Shown: positions 15,757 to 24,268, numbered from the stretch's first letter. The stretch is DNA of 46,341 nucleotides from an uncultured Oscillospiraceae bacterium (GCA_944385425.1 CALWXD010000035.1:1-46341), one strand, 5' to 3'. The notes: generated by a model from the sequence alone, not told the origin. Translations and numbers: made by a program.

Positions 15757-15785
15757 ATTATATCGGATCCCGGGGGAAAATACAA
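15757..15785 (-). promoter_or_regulatory. Promoter for rpe-recR
   Basis: On the minus strand TTGTAT (15780-15785) and TATAAT (15757-15762) are separated by exactly 17 bp. It lies back to back with the hydrogenase promoter only 25 bp away. Confidence 0.7.
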
Positions 15786-15810
15786 GGGGGCGGCGCAGGG
15801 GGAAAAGAGG

Positions 15811-15839
15811 TTGACCCGGCGGCGTTTTTCCCCTATAAT
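15811..15839 (+). promoter_or_regulatory. Promoter for the [FeFe] hydrogenase gene
   Basis: TTGACC (15811-15816) and a perfect TATAAT (15834-15839) are separated by 17 bp. The predicted leader of the hydrogenase gene is about 45 nt. Confidence 0.78.
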
Positions 15840-15891
15840 GCATGCTGAGAAGGATTTTGCGGGCGATCTGCCGCAGGAAGGAGAACAGTAT

Positions 15892-17403
15892 ATGAGAGGG
15901 ATCCCATCCTCTGTCACCAGCATCCGCAAGAAGGTCTTCACCGAGGTGGCCCGCATGGCCTACGACGGGGCCTACGACCGCATGGAGGAGCTGCCCTACC
16001 GGATTGTCCCCGGGGATACGGCCAAATACCGGGAGTCCATCTTCCTGGAGCGGGCCATCGCCGGGGAGCGGGTGCGCCTGGCCATGGGGCTGCCCCTGCG
16101 GCCGGTGGACCAGCACACGGTCCTCAGCGACGGCGTCACGGAGAGCGCCGTGGCGGAGAAGTACTACGATCCGCCCCTCATCAACATCATCAACTTCGCC
16201 TGCCACGCCTGCCCCACCCGGCAGTACCGGGTGACGGAGTACTGCCAGGGCTGCCTGGCCCACGCCTGCGCCCAGGTCTGCCCCAAAGACGCCATCCGCT
16301 TTGTCAACGGCAAGAGCTATATCAAGCAGGACCAGTGTGTCAAGTGCGGCCGCTGCGCCGAGGCCTGCCCCTACAACGCCATCATCAAGCTGGAGCGGCC
16401 CTGCGAGCGGGCCTGCGGCGTGGGGGCCATCAGCGCCGGGGAGCGGGGCGTGGCCAAGATCGACTATGATAAATGTGTCTCCTGCGGCATGTGCCTGGTC
16501 AACTGCCCCTTCGGCGCCATTGTGGACAAGGGGCAGATCTTCCAGCTGATCCACTCCATCAAGCGGGGGGACCGGGTGGTGGCCATTGTGGCCCCGGCGT
16601 TTTTGGGCCAGTTCGGCCCGGAGGCCACGCCGGAGCGGATCACCCCGGCCATGAAGCGGCTGGGTTTCGACAGCGTGGTGGAGGTGGCGGTGGGCGCGGA
16701 CCTGTGCACCATCGAGGAGGCCAAGGACTTTTTGGAGGAGGTGCCGGACAAGATCCCCTTTATGGGGACAAGCTGCTGCCCCTCCTGGTCGGTGATGGCC
16801 AAAAAGCTCTTCCCGGAGTTTAAGGACACCATCTCCATGGCCCTCACCCCCATGGTGCTCACCGCCCGGCTGCAGAAGAAGAAGGATCCGGAGTGCCGGG
16901 TGTGCTTTATCGGCCCCTGCGCCGCCAAAAAGCTGGAGGCCAGCCGCCGCTCCATCCGCAGCGACGTGGACTTTGTCCTGACCTTTGAGGAGCTGCAGGG
17001 CATGTTCGAGGCCAGGGACGTCCATTTTGTGGACATCCCCAAGGAGGAGGAGGTGCCCCTTAAGGAGGCCACCGGCGCGGGCCGGGGGTTTGCGGTGTCC
17101 GGCGGCGTGGCCGGCGCGGTGGTGGACGTGATCCACCGGCTGGCCCCCGACCGGGAGGTGAAGGTGGCCTGCGCCGAGGGGCTGGACAACTGCAAGAAGA
17201 TGCTGATGGCCGCCAAGGCCGGCAAATACAACGGCTACCTGCTGGAGGGCATGGCCTGCCCCGGTGGGTGCGTGGCCGGGGCGGGGACCATCCAGCCCAT
17301 CAACAAGAGCGCCGCCGCCATCGGCCGCTACAAGCAGGCGGCGGAGCAGCAAAACGCCCTGGACTCCAAGTATGAGCTGACCCTCCCGGAGCTGGAGGAG
17401 TAG
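15892..17403 (+). CDS. Monomeric [FeFe] hydrogenase, group-B-like
   Basis: This cytoplasmic iron-sulfur enzyme probably oxidises ferredoxin and releases H2 during fermentation. The 503-aa protein has an N-terminal region of about 110 residues. Ferredoxin-type clusters follow: CQGCLAHACAQVCPK, CVKCGRCAEACPYNA and CVSCGMCLVNCPFGA. The H-cluster domain has its three motifs: TSCCPSW (Cys295/296), GPCAAKKLE (Cys343) and MACPGGCVAGAG (Cys456/460). The second motif reads GPC rather than the MPC of classic group A enzymes, which is why I call it group-B-like. It lacks the NADH-binding subunits of bifurcating enzymes nearby. The ATG at 15892 follows AGGAAGGA. Maturases HydEFG are not in the window. 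Confidence 0.9.
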   Translation: MRGIPSSVTSIRKKVFTEVARMAYDGAYDRMEELPYRIVPGDTAKYRESIFLERAIAGERVRLAMGLPLRPVDQHTVLSDGVTESAVAEKYYDPPLINIINFACHACPTRQYRVTEYCQGCLAHACAQVCPKDAIRFVNGKSYIKQDQCVKCGRCAEACPYNAIIKLERPCERACGVGAISAGERGVAKIDYDKCVSCGMCLVNCPFGAIVDKGQIFQLIHSIKRGDRVVAIVAPAFLGQFGPEATPERITPAMKRLGFDSVVEVAVGADLCTIEEAKDFLEEVPDKIPFMGTSCCPSWSVMAKKLFPEFKDTISMALTPMVLTARLQKKKDPECRVCFIGPCAAKKLEASRRSIRSDVDFVLTFEELQGMFEARDVHFVDIPKEEEVPLKEATGAGRGFAVSGGVAGAVVDVIHRLAPDREVKVACAEGLDNCKKMLMAAKAGKYNGYLLEGMACPGGCVAGAGTIQPINKSAAAIGRYKQAAEQQNALDSKYELTLPELEE

Positions 17404-17528
17404 CGCCCCGCCCCCCTCCCTGGAGGAGGGGAACAAAAAGGCCGGCAGCGCCGTCTATAGGAGAAAGAGCAAACGCGCCCCCGCCCAGCGGCGGGGGCTG
17501 CTGTCCATCGCTGCGGGAGGCGATCGCA

Positions 17529-19580
17529 ATGGAGAAGTGGAGGCTGCCGCCCACGCTGGAGCGGCTGGCCCGGACCACGGCCTTTTTTTATCTGGTGATC
17601 CTCTACGGGGATCTGGTGGTGAAAATCTGCACGCTGGGGGGCGTGACGGTGCGGGGCGCCCTGGTGACGGCCCTGTTCACCGTCCCCTGGGCCTTTCTCT
17701 TCGGCCTTGCGTGCGGCGGCGTCCCCCGCCGGGCGGGGCGGGTGCTCCTGCCCCTCATGGCGGCGCTGCTGTCCCTTTGGATGGGGGCCCAGGTGGTGTA
17801 CTACAGCCTGTTTCGCACCTACCTCTCCCTCTTCTCCGTCACCAAGGCGGGGATGGTGGTGGGGAGCTTTCTCAACCAGGCCTTGATGGGCGTCATGGAC
17901 AACTGGTTTCCCATCCTCTTCCTCCTGGTCCCCGTGGCCTCCGCCTTTGACTGGCGGGACCGCCTGCTGGACGCCGGGGCGCCGGCGACCCGGCTGGGGC
18001 GGCTGGGCTGGCTGGGGGGCGCCGGGCTGGGCCACTGCGCGGCCCTGGCGGTGGTGCTGCTCTCCAACGCCGGCGCCATGTCCCTAAGCTATCTCTACCA
18101 AAGCGCCGCCGCGCCGGAGCTGATGGTGGAGAACTTCGGCATGCTCACCGCCACGCGCCTGAACGTGCGGCAGACGCTTTTGGGCGCGCCGGAGCCGGAG
18201 GAGGTGGACGGGGACGACCTGGACCAGCTGCTGGAGGAGGAGAGCCCGGAGGAGCCGGAGATCCCGCCGCCGCCGGACCAGCCGGAGGAGCCGGCGCGGG
18301 GGGACAACGTGCTGCCCATTGATTTCGAGGCCCTGGCCGCCTCCACGGAGGACGAGACCCTCCAGACCATGGACGCCTACTTCGCCGCCGTGACCCCCAC
18401 GGAGAAAAACGACTGGACCGGCTACTTCCAGGGGAAGAACCTCATCTGGATCGTGGCGGAGAGCTACAGCGGCGAGGTGGCCATCCACCCGGAGCTGACC
18501 CCCACCCTCTACCGCCTCAGCCGGGAGGGGTTCCAGTTTGAAAACTTCTACACCCCCCTCTGGGGCGTCTCCACCAGCGACGGGGAGTACGTCACCACCA
18601 CGGGCCTGCTGCCCAAAAGCGGAGTCTGGAGCTATCTCCGCTCCGCGGAGAACGCCATGCCCTTCGGCTTTGGCCGCCTGTTCTCCCAGCGGGGCTACCG
18701 CGCCCTGGCCTTCCACGACCACACCTACACCTACTACGGCCGGGACCAGTCCCACCCCAATATGGGCTACGAGTTCTACGGCGTGGGCAACGGCCTGGAG
18801 CTTGAGGTGACGTGGCCGGAGTCGGACGTGGAGATGATGGAGAAGTCGGTGCCCATGTACATAGAGGAGGACCATTTCATGGTCTACTACCTCACCGTCA
18901 GCGGCCACATGAACTACGACTTCACCGGCAACTACATCGCCTACAAGAACCAGGCCCTGGTGGAGGACCTGCCCTACAGCGAGGAGGCGAAGGCGTATCT
19001 CGCCACCCAGATCGAGCTGGACCGGGCGGTGGAGAGCCTGATCCGCCAGCTGGAGGCGGCGGGAAAGCTGGAGGACACGGTGATCGTCCTCTCCGGGGAC
19101 CACTACCCCTACGGCCTCTCCACCGAGGCCTATAACGAGCTTTTGGGCCACGAGGTGGACCCGGTGTTCGAGCAGTACAAGAGCCGGCTGCTGCTGTGGA
19201 GCAGCGCCATGGAGGAGCCGGTGCGGGTGGAGAAGTTCTGCTCCAGCCTGGACATCATGCCCACCCTGGCGAACCTCTTCGCCCTGCCCTACGACTCCCG
19301 GCTGGTGATGGGGCGGGACATCCTCTCCGACGCGCCGGGGCGGGTGATCTTCGCCGACTACAGCTTTCTCACCGACGCCGGGGCCTATGACGCCTCCCAG
19401 GACCTCTACACCGCCTGGGACGGCCAGGAGGCCGACCCGGAGGACGTCCGGGCCATCCTGGACGAGATCGGCGAGCAGTTCACCTACTCCGCCCTAATCC
19501 TGGACAACGACTACTACCGCCACGTCCTCCCCGACGGCGTCCCGGCCCCGCCGGAGGAGCCCGGGGGGACTGTGGAATAA
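17529..19580 (+). CDS. LTA-synthase-family membrane sulfatase / phosphoglycerol transferase
   Basis: This 683-aa protein has about five N-terminal transmembrane helices (residues about 15-190). An acidic Glu/Pro-rich linker follows (about 218-260), then an extracellular alkaline-phosphatase-superfamily sulfatase domain. The domain opens with KNLIWIVAESYSGEVAIHPE; the metal-site region and nucleophile follow (TPLWGVSTSDGEYVTTTGLL, the Thr/Ser around position 350), and VIVLSGDHYPYGL carries the late metal-binding Asp-His. LTA-synthase relatives transfer glycerol phosphate or phosphoethanolamine to cell-surface polymers. The exact product here is unknown. The ATG at 17529 follows GGGAGG. The 125-nt upstream gap has a GC hairpin (17477-17498) without a T tract. 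A bidirectional terminator follows. Confidence 0.9.
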   Translation: MEKWRLPPTLERLARTTAFFYLVILYGDLVVKICTLGGVTVRGALVTALFTVPWAFLFGLACGGVPRRAGRVLLPLMAALLSLWMGAQVVYYSLFRTYLSLFSVTKAGMVVGSFLNQALMGVMDNWFPILFLLVPVASAFDWRDRLLDAGAPATRLGRLGWLGGAGLGHCAALAVVLLSNAGAMSLSYLYQSAAAPELMVENFGMLTATRLNVRQTLLGAPEPEEVDGDDLDQLLEEESPEEPEIPPPPDQPEEPARGDNVLPIDFEALAASTEDETLQTMDAYFAAVTPTEKNDWTGYFQGKNLIWIVAESYSGEVAIHPELTPTLYRLSREGFQFENFYTPLWGVSTSDGEYVTTTGLLPKSGVWSYLRSAENAMPFGFGRLFSQRGYRALAFHDHTYTYYGRDQSHPNMGYEFYGVGNGLELEVTWPESDVEMMEKSVPMYIEEDHFMVYYLTVSGHMNYDFTGNYIAYKNQALVEDLPYSEEAKAYLATQIELDRAVESLIRQLEAAGKLEDTVIVLSGDHYPYGLSTEAYNELLGHEVDPVFEQYKSRLLLWSSAMEEPVRVEKFCSSLDIMPTLANLFALPYDSRLVMGRDILSDAPGRVIFADYSFLTDAGAYDASQDLYTAWDGQEADPEDVRAILDEIGEQFTYSALILDNDYYRHVLPDGVPAPPEEPGGTVE

Positions 19581-19624
19581 GGGGGTACGCGCGGACAGCC
19601 GGGTATGCCCGCTCCGCCAAAGCG

Positions 19625-19663
19625 AAAAAGGTCCCTGTGCCTGGCGGCACAGGGACCTTTTTT
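19625..19663. terminator. Bidirectional terminator between the LTA-synthase-like gene and mreB
   Basis: Perfect 17-bp arms (19625-19641 and 19646-19662) with loop TGGC start in an A run and end in a T run, so the hairpin works on both strands. The mreB stop codon (19662-19664) lies within the stem. Confidence 0.92.
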
Positions 19664-20690
19664 AGTTCATCTGCTTGCGCCGGGAGAGGTTCATGGTGCC
19701 GTCCTGCATGGAGCTGACCCAGTCCAGGCTCTTGCCCGTGCCCTCCGCCACGCACTTGATGGCGTCGTCCGCCACCCGGGTGGTGATGCCGGTGCGGGAC
19801 TCGATGAGCCGGTCAAACCCGTCCACCAAGCTCCCGCCGCCGGTCATGACGATGCCGTTGGTGGAGATATCCGCCACCAGCTCCGGCGGCGTCCGCTCCA
19901 GCACGGAGTGGATGGCCTCCAGGATCCGCTCCGTGGGCTCCTCAAAGGCCTCCAGCATCTCCGAGGAGGTGACGGTGATGGTCTTGGGCAGGCCCGTCAG
20001 CAGGCACCGGCCCTTGATGTCCATGGTGGTCTCCTCCTCCTTGGGGTAGACGCAGCCGATGCTCATCTTCATCTCCTCCGCCGTCCGCTCGCCCAGGAGG
20101 ATGTTGTGCTTGCGGCGCATATACTTGATGACCGACTCGTTGAACTGGTCCCCGGCCACCTTGATGGACACGGACTCCACCACGCCGCTGAGGGAGATCA
20201 CTGCGATGTCGCTGGTGCCGCCGCCGATGTCCACCACCATGTGCCCGTCGGGCTTGGTGATGTCGATGCCCGCGCCGATGGCCGCCGCCACCGGCTCCTC
20301 AATGAGGTACACCTTCCGGGCGCCGGCCTGGATGCCCGCGTCGATGACGGCCCGCTCCTCCACCTCGGTGATGCCGGAGGGGACGCAGACGATGATGCGG
20401 GGCTTGAAGAGCATAAAGCCGCTGGCCTTGCGGATAAACTCCCGCAGCATCCGCTCGGTCATGTCGTAGTCGGAGATGACCCCCTCCCGCAGGGGACGGA
20501 TGGCCACGATGTTCCCCGGGGTGCGGCCCAGCATCTGCCGGGCCTCCTCCCCCACCTTCAGGAGCTTTCCGGTATTCTTGTCAATGGCCACCACGCTGGG
20601 CTCGTTGAGGATGACGCCCTTGCCCTTCACATATACCAAAACGGAGGCGGTACCCAGGTCAATTCCAATATCCTTCGCCAATGCACACAT
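19662..20690 (-). CDS. mreB: Rod shape-determining protein MreB/Mbl
   Basis: This bacterial actin polymerises under the membrane and guides sidewall peptidoglycan synthesis. The 342-aa protein has phosphate-1 motif DIGIDLGTASVLVYVKGKG, phosphate-2 MVVDIGGGTSDIAVISLSG, the adenosine motif VMTGGGSLVDGFDRLI and the family segment VCVPSGITEVEERAV. Mbl and MreB cannot be told apart by eye, and no mreC or mreD is adjacent, which is more usual for an Mbl-type copy. The ATG at 20690 has AGGTG upstream. A consensus-like promoter lies at 20762-20790, giving a leader of about 65 nt. Confidence 0.95.
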   Translation of the reverse strand: MCALAKDIGIDLGTASVLVYVKGKGVILNEPSVVAIDKNTGKLLKVGEEARQMLGRTPGNIVAIRPLREGVISDYDMTERMLREFIRKASGFMLFKPRIIVCVPSGITEVEERAVIDAGIQAGARKVYLIEEPVAAAIGAGIDITKPDGHMVVDIGGGTSDIAVISLSGVVESVSIKVAGDQFNESVIKYMRRKHNILLGERTAEEMKMSIGCVYPKEEETTMDIKGRCLLTGLPKTITVTSSEMLEAFEEPTERILEAIHSVLERTPPELVADISTNGIVMTGGGSLVDGFDRLIESRTGITTRVADDAIKCVAEGTGKSLDWVSSMQDGTMNLSRRKQMN

Positions 20691-20761
20691 CGCTCTTACA
20701 CCTCGCAGATCTTTCTTTCTCTATTGTAAGCAGTTTTTCCCGCTTATACTCCTATCCTTTG

Positions 20762-20790
20762 ATTATAAACAGGAGAGGGGAATTTTGCAA
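20762..20790 (-). promoter_or_regulatory. Promoter for mreB
   Basis: On the minus strand TTGCAA (20785-20790), a 17-bp spacer and TATAAT (20762-20767) lie about 70 nt before the start codon. Confidence 0.75.
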
Positions 20791-20822
20791 GTGAATAATC
20801 TGTGTACAATCCGCCAAAAGAG

Positions 20823-20837
20823 CCGGGGTTTCCCCGG
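20823..20837 (-). terminator. Weak terminator after comF
   Basis: CCGGGG (20823-20828) and CCCCGG (20832-20837) form a hairpin with a three-base loop. On the minus strand it is followed by CTCTTTTGG. It lies between comF and the mreB promoter. Confidence 0.5.
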
Positions 20838-20897
20838 GAAAACATGGGAAAAATGTGATGCGCCGCCGGGGCAGGGCCGCCCGCCCCGCCGAAGGGG

Positions 20898-21551
20898 TCA
20901 GCCGCCGCCCCGGGGGGCGGCCAGGGCGGCGCAGACCACCGACGCGGCTCCCGCCTGCCGCAGGGTGTCCGCGCAGGCGGAGAGGGTGCTGCCGGTGGTG
21001 AGCACATCGTCGATGAGGAGGAACCGCCGCCCGGCGATGGCGGCCCCCGGGGCCGGGGCGTAGACGCCCGCCACGTTGACCTGTCGCTCCCGGGCGGACA
21101 GGGTGGACTGGGCCGGGTTGTCCCGGAGCTTCTCCAGCGTCCGCTCCGCCGGCGCCTGCAGCAGCGCCGCCGCTGCCTCCGCCAGGAGGCGGCTCTGGTC
21201 ATAGCCCCGCTGCCGCAGCCGCTCCCGGCTCACCGGCACATAGGTCACCGCGTCAAATTCCCCGGCAAAGCGCTCCGCCGCCGCGGCCAGATAGGGGGCG
21301 AAGGCCCGGGCGGCGGCGGGACGGCCGCCGAACTTCAGCGCGTGGATGCCGTCCTTCACCGCCCCCTCATAGCGGAAGGCCACGGCGCATTGGCCAAAGG
21401 CCCCGGCCCGCAGAGAATCGGCCCCCGTGGTGAAAGGGAGCTGCTGCCTGCATCCGCCGCAGATGCCGCCCTCCTCCCCGTCCAGCAGCCTTCCGCAGAG
21501 GGCGCACTTGGGCGGGAAGAGCAGGTCCAGGAACCAATCCAGGGCCCTCAT
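20898..21551 (-). CDS. comF: ComF-family phosphoribosyltransferase-like protein
   Basis: ComF proteins are linked to DNA uptake and single-strand processing during competence; many are encoded without other competence genes. The 217-aa protein has an N-terminal zinc-binding pair (CALCGRLL, then CGGC) after a short hydrophobic start LDWFLDLLFPP, and a C-terminal PRTase domain with PVSRERLRQRGYDQS and the PRPP loop LLIDDVLTTGST. It overlaps the XRE gene upstream by four bases (ATGA), so the two are coupled. That pairing may put ComF under the control of the XRE regulator. No other com genes are in the window. Confidence 0.93.
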   Translation of the reverse strand: MRALDWFLDLLFPPKCALCGRLLDGEEGGICGGCRQQLPFTTGADSLRAGAFGQCAVAFRYEGAVKDGIHALKFGGRPAAARAFAPYLAAAAERFAGEFDAVTYVPVSRERLRQRGYDQSRLLAEAAAALLQAPAERTLEKLRDNPAQSTLSARERQVNVAGVYAPAPGAAIAGRRFLLIDDVLTTGSTLSACADTLRQAGAASVVCAALAAPRGGG

Positions 21552-21781
21552 TTCTTCTTGGCCCTGGGATAGGGCCTTTGTTCATCCGTCAGGCCAAGGA
21601 GATAGTCCACACTGGTGTGGTAGATCTCCGCCAGGCGGATTAGGTTTTCCAGCCCGATCTCCGTCACGCCGTTCTCATAGGCGCAGTAGGAGGTGCGGGT
21701 GGTGTGCAGCATCTCAGCCACCTGCTTTTGCGTCCAGTCGCGATCCTCACGCAGATCGCGTATTCTCGTATAGATTGCCAT
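21548..21781 (-). CDS. Small XRE-family regulator coupled to comF (77 aa)
   Basis: This is a one-domain Cro/CI repressor with helix-turn-helix DWTQKQVAEMLHTTRTSYCAYE (about residues 15-36) and tail IYHTSVDYLLGLTDEQ. The ATG at 21781 lies behind GGGGGTT; an in-frame ATG at 21796 has no ribosome-binding site. It is the first gene of a two-gene unit with comF (four-base overlap). A 15-bp imperfect inverted repeat with a TATACT -10 box lies directly upstream, so autoregulation of the XRE-comF unit is likely. Confidence 0.88.
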   Translation of the reverse strand: MAIYTRIRDLREDRDWTQKQVAEMLHTTRTSYCAYENGVTEIGLENLIRLAEIYHTSVDYLLGLTDEQRPYPRAKKK

Positions 21782-21801
21782 GGAATCAACCCCCATGGCG
21801 A

Positions 21802-21850
21802 AAGTATAAAATGCCAGAATTCCCGACATGTTATTATGACAGGAATTCTG
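21802..21850 (-). promoter_or_regulatory. Promoter/operator of the XRE-comF unit
   Basis: Two 15-bp arms (21815-21829 and 21836-21850, 13 of 15 positions symmetric, six-base spacer) lie over the -35 region of a minus-strand TATACT -10 box at about 21802-21807. Each arm contains GAATTC. The arrangement is typical of an XRE autorepressor site. Confidence 0.62.
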
Positions 21851-21901
21851 ACATCCTATACGGGCCTGCTCCCCAAGCTGGACACAGCATATTAAGAACG
21901 G

Positions 21902-21949
21902 TTTCCGCCCCCCATTCTCTTTTTGAAAAAAGAGAATGGGGGGCGGAAA
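21902..21949. repeat. Perfect 23-bp inverted repeat made of two MITE end sequences
   Basis: Arms 21902-21924 and 21927-21949 are perfectly complementary with a two-base spacer. The arm sequence (CCGCCCCCCATTCTC core) is the terminal repeat of the element at 25177-25662 and of the partial copy at 28618. This copy has no interior, so it looks like an end-to-end internal-deletion form. Confidence 0.8.
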
Positions 21950-21950
21950 T

Positions 21951-22045
21951 CGTCTCCCCAATGAGGGGTGGGACCGTCTCCCCAATGTGGGGGCGGAAAC
22001 CGTCTCCCCCAATGGGGTTTGGAAAATCGTCCCCCGGCGGGGAGG
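21951..22045. repeat. Degenerate tandem repeat, about 26-nt unit
   Basis: Three to four units start at about 21951, 21975, 22001 and 22029. Each has the form CGTCTCCCCAATG, a G run, then GGAAAC, and each is itself a small C/G-run hairpin. A related unit occurs at 29190-29218. It sits between the inverted repeat and the recD2 stop codon and contains no gene. Confidence 0.7.
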
Positions 22046-22052
22046 AAAAAGG

Positions 22053-24251
22053 CTACCCCTCCAGGAGCCGCCTCCTAAGGCCGCTGTAGCGCCGCTGCTG
22101 CCGGTCGTTTTCCGCCATGAGGCGGATGGCGCTGTCGTCCCCCACCGCCACCAGCAGCTCCCTGGCCCGGGTCACCGCCGTGTACAGCACCCCCCGCACC
22201 ATCAGCGACGGGGCGCAGCGCATCACCGCCAGCACCACCGCCCGGTACTCACTGCCCTGGGCCTTGTGGACCGTGACGGCATAGGCCATGTCCAGCTCCG
22301 AGAGGAGGTCCGCGGTGTACACGGTTCTCCGTCCGTCAAAGACGATGGTGACCAGCTCCCCGGAGGGGTCCACCTCCATGATCTGGCCCACGTCGCCGTT
22401 GAAGATGCCGGCGCCGGCGGTGCCGTCGGCCTTCTCCCACAGGATGTCGTAGTTGTTTTTGATCTGCATCACCCGGTCCCCCTCCCGGAAGACCACGTCG
22501 CCCCACACCTTCTCCCGCTTGTGGGGGGCGGGGGGGTTCAAGGCGGCCTGGAGGGCGCGGTTCAGCTCCACGGTGCCCCAGGGGCCCTTCCGGGTGGGGC
22601 AGAGGACCTGGATCTGGCCCTGGGGGATGCCCATGTGCTCCGGCAGGCGCTGCCGGCACAGGCCCACCACCGTCTCCACCAGCCGGTGGGGATCCCGGCG
22701 GCAGAGGAAGAAGAAGTCCCCCTGGTTGTTCTCCAGGGCGGGGGGCTGGCCCAGGTTGATGGCGTGGGCGTTGCGGATGATGGCGGACTGCTGGGCCTGA
22801 CGGAAGATCTCCGTCAGGGCCACCACGGGGATGGCGCCGGAGCGGATGAGGTCGGAGAACACGTTCCCCGGCCCCACGGAGGGCAGCTGGTCCGGGTCCC
22901 CCACCATCACCAGGCGGCAGCCGGGGCGGAGGGCCGCCAGCAGCGCGCGCATCAGCGGCAGGTCCACCATGCTCATCTCGTCCACAATGACAGCCTCCGC
23001 CTCCAGGGGCTCCTTCTCGTTTTTGGAGAAGGACACCTCGCCGGTTTCCTCGCTCCAGCCCATGCCCAGGCAGCGGTGGACCGTCTGGGCCTCCCGGCCG
23101 GTGAGCTCCCCCAGCCGCTTGGCGGAGCGGCCGGTGGGGGCGAGGAGGAGGGTGTCCAGCCCCAGGCTGTCAAAGAGGGCCACAATGCCCCGCACGGAGG
23201 TGGTCTTCCCCGTGCCGGGGCCGCCGGTGAGGAGGAGCATCCCCGACTGGCCCGCCAGCTCCACCGCCTGGCGCTGGCCCTTGGCGTAGGTGATGCCCTG
23301 CTGGGCCTCGATGGAGGCGATGAGCCGGGGGATGCTCCGCCCCGGATCCGGGCGGTAGGACAGCATCTGCCGCAGCTTGTCCGCCACATAGGCCTCCGCC
23401 TCCCACAGCCGCCTTAAGTAGCACCCCTCCACCCGGCCCACCGCCTGGGCCACCACGGCCCCCCGGCCGATGAGGTTGTCCAGGGCGATCTCAATGGCGC
23501 CGCTGTCGCAGGAGATCAGCTGAGCCGTGGCGGCCACCAGCTTGTCCCGTGGGAGGAAGACGTGGCCGTTATTCAGGTTGTAGGTCAGCTCGTAGAGTAC
23601 CGCAGCCTCCAGGCGGCGGCCGCTGCCGCCGTCCATGCCCCGGGAGAGGGCGATCTCATCCACAATCGAGAAGTCCACGCCGTAGAACTCGTCCACCAGG
23701 AGGTAGGGGTTTTCCTGCACCGCGTCCACCGCCTCCATCCCGTAGCGCCGGTAGAGGCGCATGGCCAGGGACAGGGGCAGGTCGTAGCGGCTAAGAAAGG
23801 CCAGGAGCCGCCGCATCCCTGTCTGGTAGCGGAAGGCGGCGGCGATCTCCTGGGCCTTTTTGGCGGTGATGCCCTTGATGGTGCTGATCCGTTCCGGCGT
23901 CTCCTCCAGCACCTGGAGGGTGGCGGCGCCAAAGCGGTCCACCAGCCGCTGGGCGGTGGCGGGGCCCACGCCCTTGAGGGCGCCGGAGGAGAGGTAGCGG
24001 AGGATCTCCCCCGCCTCGGTGGGCAGGTGGCGCTCCACGGTGAGGGCCTTGAACTGCTCGCCGTGCTGGGGGTGGGTCATCCACCCCCCGGTGAGGACCA
24101 GGCTCTCCCCCGGCGCGGCGAAGGGGATGCAGCCCACGGCGGTGATCAGCTCCCCGTCGGTGGTGACAAGGCGCAAAACGGCATAGCCGTTCTCCTCGTT
24201 TTGAAAGATCACACTGCTGACCGTCCCGTCTACCGCGTACCGCTCATCCAT
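22053..24251 (-). CDS. recD2: RecD2-type SF1B DNA helicase
   Basis: RecD2 is a 5'-3' helicase found without RecBC partners and linked to repair and replication-fork processing. The 732-aa protein has an N-terminal OB-like region (VDGTVSSVIFQNEENGYAVLR), tandem helix-hairpin-helix segments (GVGPATAQRLVDRFG), Walker A GGPGTGKTTS (Lys349), Walker B VIVDEMSMVDLPLMRALL, MVGDPDQLPSVGPGNV, and a C-terminal SH3-like/UvrD-C part with AYAVTVHKAQGSEYRAVVL. The start at 24251 follows AGGAGAGAGG; 18 upstream in-frame codons are not family-like. Length is typical. Confidence 0.96.
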   Translation of the reverse strand: MDERYAVDGTVSSVIFQNEENGYAVLRLVTTDGELITAVGCIPFAAPGESLVLTGGWMTHPQHGEQFKALTVERHLPTEAGEILRYLSSGALKGVGPATAQRLVDRFGAATLQVLEETPERISTIKGITAKKAQEIAAAFRYQTGMRRLLAFLSRYDLPLSLAMRLYRRYGMEAVDAVQENPYLLVDEFYGVDFSIVDEIALSRGMDGGSGRRLEAAVLYELTYNLNNGHVFLPRDKLVAATAQLISCDSGAIEIALDNLIGRGAVVAQAVGRVEGCYLRRLWEAEAYVADKLRQMLSYRPDPGRSIPRLIASIEAQQGITYAKGQRQAVELAGQSGMLLLTGGPGTGKTTSVRGIVALFDSLGLDTLLLAPTGRSAKRLGELTGREAQTVHRCLGMGWSEETGEVSFSKNEKEPLEAEAVIVDEMSMVDLPLMRALLAALRPGCRLVMVGDPDQLPSVGPGNVFSDLIRSGAIPVVALTEIFRQAQQSAIIRNAHAINLGQPPALENNQGDFFFLCRRDPHRLVETVVGLCRQRLPEHMGIPQGQIQVLCPTRKGPWGTVELNRALQAALNPPAPHKREKVWGDVVFREGDRVMQIKNNYDILWEKADGTAGAGIFNGDVGQIMEVDPSGELVTIVFDGRRTVYTADLLSELDMAYAVTVHKAQGSEYRAVVLAVMRCAPSLMVRGVLYTAVTRARELLVAVGDDSAIRLMAENDRQQRRYSGLRRRLLEG

Positions 24252-24268
24252 CCTATGTACCTCTCTCC

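Noticed and set aside
21951..22045. CRISPR array
   Set aside because: Units are short, degenerate and contiguous without unique spacers, and no cas genes are present.
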